Notes: a model not told the origin generated them from the letters alone. Positions 25,647 to 34,702 are shown, counted from the first letter of the stretch. The stretch: DNA of 48,271 nucleotides from Oleiharenicola sp. (GCA_025363455.1 JANYDW010000062.1:1-48271), one strand, 5' to 3'. Made by a program: numbers and translations.

Positions 25647-28073
25647 TTACTCCGTGCGCAGCGCCTCCGTCGGCGCGATGCGCGCCGCCCGCCGGGCCGG
25701 CAGCCAGCAGGCCGCGACCCCGATGCCGATCAGCAGGACCGTGATGCCGGTGAAAACCAGTGGATCGTGGGGCGAAACCCCGCTGAGAAAGCCAACACTG
25801 TCGAGCAGCCCCGTGGCGGCGTAGGCGCCGGCCATCCCGAGCACCAAGCCGGTGAGCAATTGCGCCAGCCCGCGCGCCACCACGAGCCGGGCGATGCTGG
25901 CGGCGGTCGCCCCCAGCGCCATGCGGATGCCGATCTCGCGCGTGCGCCGGGCGGTCGTCTGGGCCACCACGGCGTAGATGCCCACCGAGGCCATCAACAG
26001 GCCGGTCCCGGCGAACGCGGTGAAGAGCGTACCGAAGACCTGCAGGAACCAGCGCTGCTTGTCCATGGCCGCGGTGAGCGTGCTGACCTCAAAGAGCGGC
26101 AGGTCCTGGTCGATCTGCTGGACGGCGGCGCGCACCGGCGGGGCGAGCAGGGACGGGTCGCCGGAGGTGCGGAGCAGCAGGCCCATCCAGCCCCAGGGTT
26201 GCTGGCGGTAGGAGACGTGGATCACAGGCGCGGCATCCTTTTCGCGCCATTCCTGCACCAGGTCGGCGCAAACCCCGATCACGGTCATCCACTCGCCCGG
26301 TTTTTGCTCCTCGACGAAGCGCAGGCGCTTGCCGACGGGTGCCTCGCCGGGCCAATATCGGGCGGCGAAGGCGCGGGAGACGATCACCACCTCCCTCCCG
26401 GGATCGCCGTCGGTTTCGGCAAAGCTGCGGCCTTGGAGCAACGGTACGCCAATCGCGGTCAGGTAGTTCGGCGTCTGCACGATCATCGAAGCGCGGGGCG
26501 GTTGCTTGGGGTCGGGATTGGGCCGGCCGTCGAGTTCGATGCCGCGGGTGGACGCGCCGAGTCCGGGAAAATTATTGGTGGCCGCCACGCCGGTCACCCC
26601 GGGCAGGGCGCGGAGCCGGGGCAGGAGCTGTTCAAAAAACTGCCGGCGAGCCTCGGGCTTCTCATAGCGATCGCCCTTTTCCTCCGGGAGCTGGACGCGG
26701 GCAATGAAGACACTCTGCGGTTGGACAAACGCGTTGATCGACTGGGCGGCGAAGAAGCTGCGGACCATCATGCCGGCGCCGGCGAGGAGCACGACAGTCA
26801 GGGCAAACTGGAAAACGACCAGCGCGCCGGTCAGCCGGCCCCGGTGGCTGCCCCCGCCGGGCGTGCCGTCCTTCATCGCGGTGTTGAGGTCCACGCGCGA
26901 GGCGCGGAGCGCGGGCACGAGGCCGAAGACGATGCCGCTCAGCACGGAAAGCAGGGCAAAGTAGCCGAAGGCGACCCAGTCCATTTCGAAGATGACCCAG
27001 TAGGGTTTGCCGACATCCCGGGTGGCGAGGTCGAAGGCGTGGACGCCGAAGGTTGACAGGCCGAGGCCGAGCAGGCCGCCCAACGAGCTGAGCAGGACAC
27101 TCTCGATGAGGAGCTGGCGCACGATCTGCCAGCGGGTGGCGCCCATGGCGGTGCGCACCGCCATCTCGCGGCCGCGCGCGATCGCCCGGCTGAGCATCAT
27201 GTTGGCGACGTTGGCGCAGGCGATGAGCAGCACGAAGCCCACCGCACCCAGCATCATCAGGAAGACTGTCCGGATCTGGTCGCCATTATAGGTCTCATGG
27301 AAGGTGCGGACGGCCACGCCCAGGTCCTTGTTGGTGGCGGGGTTTTCCGTGGTAATGCGGCCGGCGATGGTGCCGAGGTCGGCGTTGGCCTCCGTGATCG
27401 TGGTGCCGGGCGCGAGCAGGGCGAAGAGCTCCAGCCCGTGGTTGGTGCGCTTTTCCAGCTCGCCGTCCGGTACGAGGGGCATCCAGAAGTCCTCATTGCT
27501 GGGGAATTTGAAACCCGCGGGCATCACCCCGATGATGGTGGCGGGCTTGCCGTTCACGCGGACGGCGCGGCCGACGACGTCCGGCGCCCCGGCATAGCGG
27601 CCCTGCCAGACGCCGTGCCCGACGAGCACGACGGCCTCGGCACCAGCCCGGCCGTCGGCGGGGGCGAAGCCGCGGCCCGCGACCGGGGGCGTGCGGATGA
27701 GGGTGAAGAGCCCGGGGGTCACCCGCGCCATCGAGAAACGTTCGGGCGGGTTGCCGGGCTCGCTGATAATGCCCTGGCCGCGGGCGAGGGCCTCGAGGCC
27801 CTCGAAGCTCCGGCCCTGGGCCTTGTATTCGAGATAGTCCGGCCACGAAACGCCGGAGCGGGACTCCCGGGCGGGCTTGGTGGCATTCTGGTTGATGACG
27901 GTGACGAGGCGCTCGCCGCCGGGGACGGGCACGGGCTTGAAGAGGACGGCGTTGACGAGGGTGAAAACGGTGGTGTTGATCCCGATGCCGAGGGCGAGAG
28001 TGACAACGACGGCGAGCGAGAACCAGCGGTGCGAGCGGAGCATCCGGAGGGCGAAGCGGAGATCTTGGAACAT
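25647..28073 (-). CDS. ABC transporter permease of the MacB/FtsX type (ADOP-like)
   Basis: 808 residues. It begins MFQDLRFALRMLRSHRWFSLAVVVTLALGIGINTTVF, the start typical of this large permease group in Acidobacteria and Verrucomicrobia. A periplasmic MacB-type domain with GVSWPDYLEY and VGRAVRVNGKPATIIGVMP follows. Then come three helices ending ALRASRVDLNTAMKDG, and a second such half ending PARRAARIAPTEALRTE. The duplicated FtsX layout gives about eight to ten helices. No ATPase is encoded beside it, which is usual for this group. Substrate unknown; it may act in export or envelope remodelling. ATG at 28073 is chosen over the upstream frame, which is Arg/Pro-rich. Confidence 0.9.
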   Translation of the reverse strand: MFQDLRFALRMLRSHRWFSLAVVVTLALGIGINTTVFTLVNAVLFKPVPVPGGERLVTVINQNATKPARESRSGVSWPDYLEYKAQGRSFEGLEALARGQGIISEPGNPPERFSMARVTPGLFTLIRTPPVAGRGFAPADGRAGAEAVVLVGHGVWQGRYAGAPDVVGRAVRVNGKPATIIGVMPAGFKFPSNEDFWMPLVPDGELEKRTNHGLELFALLAPGTTITEANADLGTIAGRITTENPATNKDLGVAVRTFHETYNGDQIRTVFLMMLGAVGFVLLIACANVANMMLSRAIARGREMAVRTAMGATRWQIVRQLLIESVLLSSLGGLLGLGLSTFGVHAFDLATRDVGKPYWVIFEMDWVAFGYFALLSVLSGIVFGLVPALRASRVDLNTAMKDGTPGGGSHRGRLTGALVVFQFALTVVLLAGAGMMVRSFFAAQSINAFVQPQSVFIARVQLPEEKGDRYEKPEARRQFFEQLLPRLRALPGVTGVAATNNFPGLGASTRGIELDGRPNPDPKQPPRASMIVQTPNYLTAIGVPLLQGRSFAETDGDPGREVVIVSRAFAARYWPGEAPVGKRLRFVEEQKPGEWMTVIGVCADLVQEWREKDAAPVIHVSYRQQPWGWMGLLLRTSGDPSLLAPPVRAAVQQIDQDLPLFEVSTLTAAMDKQRWFLQVFGTLFTAFAGTGLLMASVGIYAVVAQTTARRTREIGIRMALGATAASIARLVVARGLAQLLTGLVLGMAGAYAATGLLDSVGFLSGVSPHDPLVFTGITVLLIGIGVAACWLPARRAARIAPTEALRTE

Positions 28074-28180
28074 GGGCAATGGCGCCGCCCCGCGAGGCGC
28101 GGGAATTCGTGCCGGACGGGGGGAAGCTCGGTTAAAAACCCGGCAGCCGGCGCCAAGTCGCAAAAATCAGCCGGACCTCC

Positions 28181-28627
28181 CTATTTCACGCGAGTCGTCG
28201 CCGCGGGATCCTGCGGTGGCTTGCTCACCCGGGTGACAGTGTGGTGTGGGGGTATCTGCTGTGCGGCGCATTCCGGGCAGATGCCGTGGGAGGTCTCGGT
28301 GTTCAGATGCGAGTCGAAGTAGTCTTCCATCGTCAGCCACTTGCCCTCATGACCGACCTTGCGGCACCAGCTACAAACGAGGAGGAATTCCTCCAGATGG
28401 TGCAAGCGCTGGACGAGCCGCCGGTTTGAGATATGGACCATGAGCCAGATGGCGAGAACCACGGCCGATCGGAATAGTGCGCGCGTCCAGACAATGCCGG
28501 CGGGTTCGCCAAACCAAAGGTGGGGCAGGCCGATTAGCTCGGTCAGCCAGACGAGGGCGAGCATCAACGAAAACCCCAACGCTTCGCGTCGGAGGATGGT
28601 TCGGCCCTGAGTTGAAATGGCGGGCAT
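28181..28627 (-). CDS. Two-helix membrane protein with CxxC...SHGICPEC zinc site
   Basis: 148 residues. Two membrane helices (FSLMLALVWLTELIGLPHLWF and FRSAVVLAIWLMVHI) are followed by a short helix and a cytoplasmic zinc-site-like motif CSWCRKVGHEGKWLTMEDYF with SHGICPECAAQ. This CxxC...SHGICPxC motif is common as a tail on sensory proteins in Planctomycetes and Verrucomicrobia, so a signalling role is plausible but inferred. No kinase or receiver domain is present. ATG at 28627. Confidence 0.75.
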   Translation of the reverse strand: MPAISTQGRTILRREALGFSLMLALVWLTELIGLPHLWFGEPAGIVWTRALFRSAVVLAIWLMVHISNRRLVQRLHHLEEFLLVCSWCRKVGHEGKWLTMEDYFDSHLNTETSHGICPECAAQQIPPHHTVTRVSKPPQDPAATTRVK

Positions 28628-28834
28628 GAGGTTAATATACGCCCAATGCGGGGGACGGGCAAGAAGCCTTCCTAAATCGTCACAAATACGGAAAACTTTG
28701 CCCGGAACGGCGGTGCCGGGCTTGTTCCCGGCGCACGGGGTCAGCGCTCCCGCCGTCCGTCCGGGTTTCCCGACCATCCCTCCCGGCACGAAAATTTTCT
28801 GAAACTCTGCGCGGGTTGCCGGGTTTTCCCTGAC
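28628..28834. promoter_or_regulatory. Divergent intergenic region
   Basis: It holds a GCCGGG..CCCGGC hairpin at about 28712-28730 and an AT-richer patch near 28670-28700. The genes on either side diverge, so promoters are expected here, but no clear boxes are seen. Confidence 0.3.
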
Positions 28835-29215
28835 ATGTACTCCAAGAAAATTCTTCTCGCGGTCGCCCTCGCCGGTGGCCTGCTGTCCTCCGCCGTTGTC
28901 TCCTCCGCTGCCGTCGTCCTTTCCGATCTCACGATCAACGCCGCCGAAAATTCCGCACCCTCGCCAGTGAAGGTCGTGAGTCCCACCGGGATCTCGCGCC
29001 GCTACGAAGGTGCAACCATCCATCTGCGCCTCACCGTCGACGAATCCGGTCGGGCCCACCACGTCACCCTGCTGTCGGGGCAGGACGAGAACCTGGTCAA
29101 ACATTTGCTGCCGGCGGTCGCCCAGTGGGAATTCAAGCCGGCCAGGAAGAATGGCCGGGCCGTGGCCATGCAAATCGAGTTGCCGGTCGAACTCGTCGAC
29201 ATCCGGACAATCTGA
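28835..29215 (+). CDS. Secreted TonB C-terminal-like protein
   Basis: 126 residues. A signal peptide (ILLAVALAGGLLSSAVVSSAAV) is followed by a TonB C-terminal-like fold: GATIHLRLTVDESGRAHHVTLLSGQDENLVKHLLPAVAQWEFKPARKNGRAV. These stand-alone modules are common in Opitutaceae; the residues WxFxPA are typical. There is no ExbB/ExbD nearby, so an energy-transducing role is unlikely. Two related lipoproteins lie at 34836-35949. Confidence 0.75.
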   Translation: MYSKKILLAVALAGGLLSSAVVSSAAVVLSDLTINAAENSAPSPVKVVSPTGISRRYEGATIHLRLTVDESGRAHHVTLLSGQDENLVKHLLPAVAQWEFKPARKNGRAVAMQIELPVELVDIRTI

Positions 29216-29365
29216 ATTCCGTCCAGCTCCACTCCCTCTCCGGCGGGCGCGAATGGCCCGGCCCCGGGGGCAGGGCGGCGAGCGCTTGAATTCTTGACCA
29301 GTTTCGCCGGGACCTGACAGGTTGGAGCGCCGCTCCCCCATCAAACCGCCACCTGTCACCACCCC

Positions 29366-30310
29366 ATGAGTTCACTCCGCTCGATTCGCCGCGCCAGGCT
29401 CCTCAGTCTTTCCCTCCTCGCGCTCACCGCCTCCGCGGCCCGCGCCGAGATGAAACCCTTCGAGCTCAACATGGACCGCGTGAAAATCGTGGACCCGAAG
29501 GGACTGGCGGCACCGGTGTATTTCGTGCCCGCAGTCAAGTTGATCGTGACGGCGCAGGGCAGCGTGTGGGCGCAGGGGAAGAGCACGAACTTTAGCTCCG
29601 ATTCGGATGTGACCGCGCAGGCCCACGGCAAATACTACGTCCAGGGCCTCGAGAAGGCGCTGCTGCAGGATCTCGCGCGCAAGGTGCAGGATGATCTTGT
29701 CGCCAAGCTCCGCGCCACGGGCGCCACGGTGCTCACCTACGACGACCTCAAGGCCGATCCGCTTGTCGCCGGCCGCGGCCGCGAATCCGCGGACGGGAAA
29801 TGGGGCCTGCCCACCACGAGCAAGGACGGTCTGACTTTCGTCATGGCGTCGCCCAGCGATGAACAGGCGTTCGAGTCGGGCGTCACCGGTCCCCTCTTCT
29901 ATCTTCACGGGATGGTGAAGGAGAAAAAAATGATCGCGATCCAGCCGGAAATCACGTTCACGGTGCCCCAGATGTGGGGCGAGAAGGACGAGGGCTACAA
30001 GCGGGCCAAGGCTTCCATCGGGGTTAACCCCGTGATGCTTCTCCACGCCGCCACAATCTTTGTGAACAACCCCCAGGGCAGTTTCACGGGCATCCAAATT
30101 TACACGCACGGTGGGCGCCATGCCGCGGAGGTGACCGGTACCGTCAAGAAGATGTCAGAAGACACGACGAAGTTCACCAGCCTGTGGGGCCGGAGTTCGT
30201 CCGATTATCTCTTTACGCTCGATCCGGCTGCCTTTTCCGACGGCGTCCTGCGCGTGGGTTTTGCGATCAACTCGATGGTCGCCGACCAAGTGAAGAAAGT
30301 GCGGAAGTAA
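29366..30310 (+). CDS. Secreted protein of unknown function
   Basis: 314 residues with a signal peptide (LLSLSLLALTASAARAEM). The mature part is a mixed alpha/beta protein with LLQDLARKVQDDLVAKLRATGATVLTYDDLKADP near residues 90-130 and no enzymatic motif that I recognise. A similarly built secreted protein lies at 37313-38227 (a DL..L...G motif after an amphipathic helix). The likeness is weak. The gene stands alone. Confidence 0.65.
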   Translation: MSSLRSIRRARLLSLSLLALTASAARAEMKPFELNMDRVKIVDPKGLAAPVYFVPAVKLIVTAQGSVWAQGKSTNFSSDSDVTAQAHGKYYVQGLEKALLQDLARKVQDDLVAKLRATGATVLTYDDLKADPLVAGRGRESADGKWGLPTTSKDGLTFVMASPSDEQAFESGVTGPLFYLHGMVKEKKMIAIQPEITFTVPQMWGEKDEGYKRAKASIGVNPVMLLHAATIFVNNPQGSFTGIQIYTHGGRHAAEVTGTVKKMSEDTTKFTSLWGRSSSDYLFTLDPAAFSDGVLRVGFAINSMVADQVKKVRK

Positions 30311-30326
30311 GGGGTGCTGCCGCCGT

Positions 30327-31355
30327 TCAGGGCGCCAGTTCATAGACCAGCACCTTGAACGAGCCGGCGATCATCTTCGGCCGCCCAGTGGCGCCGGCGA
30401 CGGGCGCCTCGAAGCGCGCGGCGGGCAGGTAGATTTTGTGGGACGACGGGTCGACGGCCATCGTGCGCGCACTGACCTCGGTCTTGAGCGTTTGCACGAC
30501 GGTGAATTTGTCGGGGCTGTCTTCATGCACGATTGTCACCGTGCCGTCGCGGCCATTGGAGGTGAAGGCCAGCTGGGTACCGGGATCGAAGGCGGCTCCG
30601 TCGATGCCTTGACCCGCCGGGAGATTCGCGACCACGTGGCCGTCGGTCGAGTCGAGCACGAGCATCCGCGCTTTGCCGCAGCCTAGGAAGAGCCGGTGGT
30701 GCGCGAGGTCGATGTCGAGGCCCGTGGGTTCCTCGCCGGGGGCGATCGACCAGCGGGCGGTAACGGCGTGCGTTTGCGTGTCGATGACGGCGACCTCGCT
30801 CTTGTCCTCCAGGTTGATGAACATGCGATGGGCGGCCGGATCCGCCGCGGCGAATTCCGGCTTGCCGCCGAGCGGGATGGTGGCGGTGACCGTGCCGGTG
30901 GTGGCGGCGATCACGGTGGCGCTGGCTCCGCCGCCGTTGAAGCAGTAGATCTCGTCCCGCGACGGTTCGAGCAGGATGAGGTCGGGGTTGGCGCCGGTCT
31001 CGACCTTCGCGAGGGTTTTCAACGTGGCGAGGTCGACGATGCTGGCCTTGTTCTCCTTACCGTTGCTGGTAAAGGCGCGGCCAGCCTTCGGCGCGACCGC
31101 GATCCCGTGAATGCCCGGGGTGTCGGTGATCTCGCCCACGACCTGGTCAGTCTGCGTGTCAATGACGACGACCTTGGTGGCGTGGCTGACGTAGAGCCGG
31201 TGGCCCACCGGATCGACGGAGAGGCAGTCCCACCCGCCCTCGCCGCCGACGGTGATTTCGTGGAGGAAGCGGTAGGAGCCCGCCGCGTGACCGGGGGCCG
31301 CGAAAACAAGGGCGATAATTGCTGACAGCAGAAGACGGGACGGGAGGGTATTCAT
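30327..31355 (-). CDS. Secreted YncE-like beta-propeller protein
   Basis: 342 residues from ATG 31355. A signal peptide (LLLSAIIALVFAAPGHAAG) precedes seven beta-propeller blades of about 45 residues with repeated VxVIDTQTxxV units: KVVVIDTQTDQVVGEI, ASIVDLATLKTLAKV, SEVAVIDTQTHAVTAR and ARMLVLDSTDGHVVANL. This YncE-type fold is found in many exported proteins of unknown ligand. The gene converges with the secreted protein ending at 30310. Confidence 0.85.
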   Translation of the reverse strand: MNTLPSRLLLSAIIALVFAAPGHAAGSYRFLHEITVGGEGGWDCLSVDPVGHRLYVSHATKVVVIDTQTDQVVGEITDTPGIHGIAVAPKAGRAFTSNGKENKASIVDLATLKTLAKVETGANPDLILLEPSRDEIYCFNGGGASATVIAATTGTVTATIPLGGKPEFAAADPAAHRMFINLEDKSEVAVIDTQTHAVTARWSIAPGEEPTGLDIDLAHHRLFLGCGKARMLVLDSTDGHVVANLPAGQGIDGAAFDPGTQLAFTSNGRDGTVTIVHEDSPDKFTVVQTLKTEVSARTMAVDPSSHKIYLPAARFEAPVAGATGRPKMIAGSFKVLVYELAP

Positions 31356-31412
31356 GATGAGACGGGGATAGAGGACGCACGGTAGACGCTTCCAAGGCCG
31401 GCGCAACTACAA

Positions 31413-31549
31413 GACAGTTAGGTAGTGGGTCCGTTTGATTGTAGGTCGGGCTTTATGCCCGACGATCAACGTTCATGTCGGGGGTAAACCCCGACCTACA
31501 GTATCCCAAGCAGCGGTGGGAAACCAAATGGACCCACTACCGACAGTTA
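31413..31549. mobile_element. 121-bp MITE-like element with TIRs and 8-bp target duplication
   Basis: The element spans 31421-31541. Its ends are GGTAGTGGGTCC and GGACCCACTACC, perfect over 12 bp and matching at 16 of 17 when extended. It is flanked directly by GACAGTTA on both sides (31413-31420 and 31542-31549), an exact 8-bp duplication. Inside, GTAGGTCGGG..CCCGAC and GTCGGGG..CCCCGACCTAC form a nested palindrome. There is no transposase, so it would move in trans. Confidence 0.8.
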
Positions 31550-31648
31550 TGGAGGTTCGGTGTTCGCTTCCTGCCACCTTTTCCCGACCCGGAACTGGCC
31601 GGCAAGATTGACGCCGGTCCGCGGTCGGTGTAAGGTGGCGTGGTCGCC

Positions 31649-32413
31649 ATGCTGTTCTTCAAGCGCATCCTTAAGCCAGCCGCTCCGGAGGCGAATCCCG
31701 TCCCGTTCGTCGAACGCCGCAGCACGAAGCGCTACCTCGTCAACCCGAAGTTTTCCCTCAAAGCCGTGCTCAGTTACGTCGCGCGGGATGAAACCGGCGC
31801 GACGATGAGCAACACGCGACACGGCTGGAACTGGAAGGGTCGCCTCATCGACTGTTCCGAGGCGGGGGTGCGCATCCAGATGGGCCCCACGCTCCGGGTG
31901 GAGGCGCGTGACCTCTGCGACCTCAAGCTCTCCGTGCAGGATTTCGAGCTCACCATCCCGTGCTATATCGCGAATATCGGCGAGAACGCCGAGGGCTTGG
32001 TTTTTGGATTGAAGCACAAGATCGAGGAGGAAGGGACCTGGCAGGCTTACCAGCAGCTGCTCGAAGTCCTGGCCCTGGGTTCCACCCTTCGGCTGCACAG
32101 CAAGACCGCCGAGCCGGACGAGTCGGGCTACCGGGTGGAGAATTATGTGAGCGACCGGCCGGCCCGGCTGACCATCTGGCGGCACCCCACAGACCGGTCG
32201 GTGGCAGCCTTTGAATTTCAGATGAAAGACAGCCTGGTGCGGGCGGCCGAGGGATATGGCATGGGCTATCTTACCGGCGACGGCGGCGACGCGCTCCCAG
32301 TGAAGTCGGCCAAGGCGTTGGAGATCCAGCGGCTGTTCAACTGGGTCGTGCCCAACCTCGCCCTGACGGTGCCGGAGGATGTGCGGGAAATTTTGCAGCG
32401 CTACTCGGGCTGA
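31649..32413 (+). CDS. PilZ-like domain protein, paralogue B
   Basis: 254 residues from ATG 31649, the same length as the protein at 22147-22911. Shared landmarks are MLFFKRILK, FVERRSTKRYLVNPKFSLKA, RLIDCSEAGVRIQMG, WQAYQQLLEVLALGSTLRL, and EIQRLFNWVVPNLALTVPEDVREILQRY. The ERR..R and D/NxSxxG elements suggest a PilZ-type c-di-GMP site. GTG at 31640 is an alternative start, but ATG matches the paralogue exactly. Its upstream flank is the MITE-like element, only about 100 bp away. Confidence 0.72.
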   Translation: MLFFKRILKPAAPEANPVPFVERRSTKRYLVNPKFSLKAVLSYVARDETGATMSNTRHGWNWKGRLIDCSEAGVRIQMGPTLRVEARDLCDLKLSVQDFELTIPCYIANIGENAEGLVFGLKHKIEEEGTWQAYQQLLEVLALGSTLRLHSKTAEPDESGYRVENYVSDRPARLTIWRHPTDRSVAAFEFQMKDSLVRAAEGYGMGYLTGDGGDALPVKSAKALEIQRLFNWVVPNLALTVPEDVREILQRYSG

Positions 32414-32468
32414 GTCGCCGTTTGCGGATCGGGGCGGGCGAGGGGGCCACGGCGGCGGAAGACGCGGG

Positions 32469-32510
32469 TAGGACAATGCCCTATAGTCGCGGCGGCGCCA
32501 GTGTCCTATC
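32469..32510. repeat. TAGGACAATG/CAGTGTCCTA hairpin
   Basis: A 9-of-10 inverted repeat with a GC-rich loop lies between the PilZ-like gene and the small ORF upstream of the transporter. It may be a terminator or leader structure. Confidence 0.4.
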
Positions 32511-32522
32511 GTCCCAGCCTCC

Positions 32523-32684
32523 ATGGCCGTGTTCCCCGTCCATCCTTACCCTGTCCACTGTTTGCCCAAGAGGAAGGAGTTGCCGGCGGCGGTGGTGCAG
32601 ATCGACGTCTTCCAGCATTTCGGCCGGATGCGGGCGAAAACCATCCATGCTTTTGACTCGGACCGCTTGGGGGGGGCATTATGA
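32523..32684 (+). CDS. Short ORF overlapping the AI-2E-type transporter start
   Basis: 53 codons: MAVFPVHPYPVHCLPKRKEL, followed by PAAVVQIDVFQHFGRMRAKT and a short tail. Its TGA overlaps the transporter ATG (ATGA), as in translationally coupled genes. No family is recognised and the codon use is ordinary. It may be a leader peptide, a small protein, or chance. Confidence 0.4.
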   Translation: MAVFPVHPYPVHCLPKRKELPAAVVQIDVFQHFGRMRAKTIHAFDSDRLGGAL

Positions 32685-33937
32685 GCGGACGGCCATTCCC
32701 CGTGCAACCGGACGCGGCCCTCCGACCGCCGCGCGTGGTGCGGTTTGACCTGTCGTTGAAATCGCTGTTCATCATCCTAGGCGTGCTTGCGGGTGTATGG
32801 CTGGTCGTGCATGCGTTGCTGGTCCTGTTGGTGCTGGTGACGGCGCTGATGCTGGTCGGCGCCCTGCATCCCCTGGTTGCGTGGCTCGAGCAGCGGCGGA
32901 TCCGGCGGGTCTTCGCTATTGGCCTGGTCTTCGTGATCGGCACCGGCCTGGCCGGCACCCTGTTGGCGCTCACCATCCCGACGGTGATCGCGCAGGTAAA
33001 ATCCGTGGTCGAGAATGAGCCCAAGATTCGTGAGACCCTCGCGGGTTACCTGGATCAGTCGCAACTCACCGCCCCGCTGGCCCAGGATCTGCGCCAGGTC
33101 GATTACAAGGAACTGATGAAATCGTCCCGGCAGTCGCTGCTCGACGCGGGGATGCGCTTGGGGGAGGCCACGGCATGCCTTTTTGCGGCGGTCTTTCTCG
33201 CCTTTTACATGATGCTCGACCGTGACCGGTTGCGCGGTGCGCTGTACGCGGTGGTACCACGATCCCACCACATCCGGCTGTCACGCATTTTGCTCAACCT
33301 CGAAACGATCGTTGGTGGATACATTCGCGGTCAACTCTTCACCTGCGCCCTCATGGCCGGCTTCATCCTGGTGCTCCTGCTCGTCTGCGGCGTACCGAAT
33401 GCCATGGCGATCGCCTTGTTTGGCGGGCTGATGGACCTGCTGCCTTACATCGGGATTTTCCTCACCATGGGCCCGGCCGTGCTGGCGGCCTACAGCCAGG
33501 GGCCGATCATCGCGGGCACGGTGTTTTTGCTGATGCTTGGCTATGAGGAGCTGGAAAGCCGTGTGCTGGTGCCGCTGGTCTACGGCCGGGCACTTCGGTT
33601 GCCTTCATCAGTGGTATTTTTCTCGCTCATTGTCGGGACCGCCCTGGCGGGCCTGGTCGGTGCGCTGCTCGCGCTGCCGCTGGCCGCCGCGGGGCTGATG
33701 CTTGTGGAGGAACTGCGGGTCGAACTGCCCGGAGAGGCGGTCCAGCCCGAGGATATTGCCCAGCGGCGGGCTGATGATCGCGGCGAACTGGACTACGGAC
33801 GCCGGGCGGAGGGCATGCCCGCCGATCAGGCCGCGGCCATCGCCGTGGAAATTGCCGGTGAGCAAAAAAAAGCCGAGGTAGCCGCGGCACAAGACCAGCC
33901 GGTCACCGGGGAGAAGGACCAGCCGGGGTCGGAATAA
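32681..33937 (+). CDS. AI-2E family transporter (PerM/YhhT-like)
   Basis: 418 residues with about eight membrane helices. The family hallmarks are LFIILGVLAGVWLVVHALLVLLVLVTALMLVGALHPLVAWLE at the N-terminus, FLAFYMMLDRDRLR in the middle, LETIVGGYIRGQ, and the GLMDLLPYIGIFLTMGP segment. The C-terminus is a charged soluble tail. Members export small molecules; the autoinducer role of the name is proven for few. A small ORF overlaps its start. Confidence 0.92.
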   Translation: MSGRPFPVQPDAALRPPRVVRFDLSLKSLFIILGVLAGVWLVVHALLVLLVLVTALMLVGALHPLVAWLEQRRIRRVFAIGLVFVIGTGLAGTLLALTIPTVIAQVKSVVENEPKIRETLAGYLDQSQLTAPLAQDLRQVDYKELMKSSRQSLLDAGMRLGEATACLFAAVFLAFYMMLDRDRLRGALYAVVPRSHHIRLSRILLNLETIVGGYIRGQLFTCALMAGFILVLLLVCGVPNAMAIALFGGLMDLLPYIGIFLTMGPAVLAAYSQGPIIAGTVFLLMLGYEELESRVLVPLVYGRALRLPSSVVFFSLIVGTALAGLVGALLALPLAAAGLMLVEELRVELPGEAVQPEDIAQRRADDRGELDYGRRAEGMPADQAAAIAVEIAGEQKKAEVAAAQDQPVTGEKDQPGSE

Positions 33938-33969
33938 ATAGTCCATTAAACTACAAACCGGCCTGAGTC
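33933..33969. repeat. 37-bp repeat spanning a stop codon, copy 1
   Basis: It runs from the last codon of the transporter through its TAA. It matches 34694-34730 at 32 of 37 positions, including AAACTACAAACCGGC. It carries TAGT..ACTA, which can form a short hairpin. Confidence 0.65.
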
Positions 33970-34051
33970 CGGGCGGTGGGCGAATGGGTGGACTACAGGA
34001 GCCGGAGGCGGATTCTCGACAGCGGAGGGCTGATCCGTTTTCTTCGGGTTT

Positions 34052-34702
34052 ATGTCCGTCCGCTGCCGTCTGTTCTCGCTGTGGTTCGTTGTTACGGGCC
34101 TCTGGCCGGGTTATCTCGCCGCGGCCCCGCGTTACGCCACGATTGAGGAGGCCATCGCCCGGGGCGATCTGGCCGAGGTACGGCTCCACCTCGCATTCGA
34201 CCCGGCCACCGCGACCCGCGCGGGCAAGGGCGGCCTGCCGCTCCATCAGGCGATTCTGCGCAACAAAACTGAAATCGCGCTGCTGCTGCTCGAGTCCGGC
34301 GCGAGCGCGGATGTGCCTGATCGCACCGCGCGCACGCCGTTGCATCTCGCGGTGGAACGGGGCAATGTCGCGCTGGCAACGGCGCTGCTGGTGCGCCATG
34401 CCCGGCCCAATGAGCGCGACGCGCTCGGCTGGACGCCGTTGCACCACGCCGCGGCCGAGAACAAGGTGGCCGTGGCGCGCGCCCTGCTCGACGGCGGAGC
34501 AAATCCCAAGACGCTCAGCGATCGCGGCGGCACGCCGTTGCATGAGGCCGCGGCGAGCGGGGGTGCCGAGATGATCCGCCTGCTGCTTGACGTCGGCGTG
34601 GATCCCAAAGTCGTTTCCCAGACCGGTGTGACCGCGTTGCAGGTCGCCCGGGAGTTCAAGAACGAGGCGGCCATCGCCTTGCTTTCGGCTGCGAATAAGT
34701 AG
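34052..34702 (+). CDS. Secreted ankyrin-repeat protein
   Basis: 216 residues. A signal peptide (LWFVVTGLWPGYLAAAPR) is followed by about five ankyrin repeats with the TPLHxAxxxG frame: GLPLHQAILRNKTEIALLLLESGAS, TPLHLAVERGNVALATALLVRHARP, TPLHHAAAENKVAVARALLDGGANP, TPLHEAAASGGAEMIRLLLDVGVDP and TALQVAREFKNEAAIALL. It is a protein-binding scaffold outside the cytoplasm; partner unknown. Its stop lies in the same repeat as the transporter stop. Confidence 0.92.
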   Translation: MSVRCRLFSLWFVVTGLWPGYLAAAPRYATIEEAIARGDLAEVRLHLAFDPATATRAGKGGLPLHQAILRNKTEIALLLLESGASADVPDRTARTPLHLAVERGNVALATALLVRHARPNERDALGWTPLHHAAAENKVAVARALLDGGANPKTLSDRGGTPLHEAAASGGAEMIRLLLDVGVDPKVVSQTGVTALQVAREFKNEAAIALLSAANK

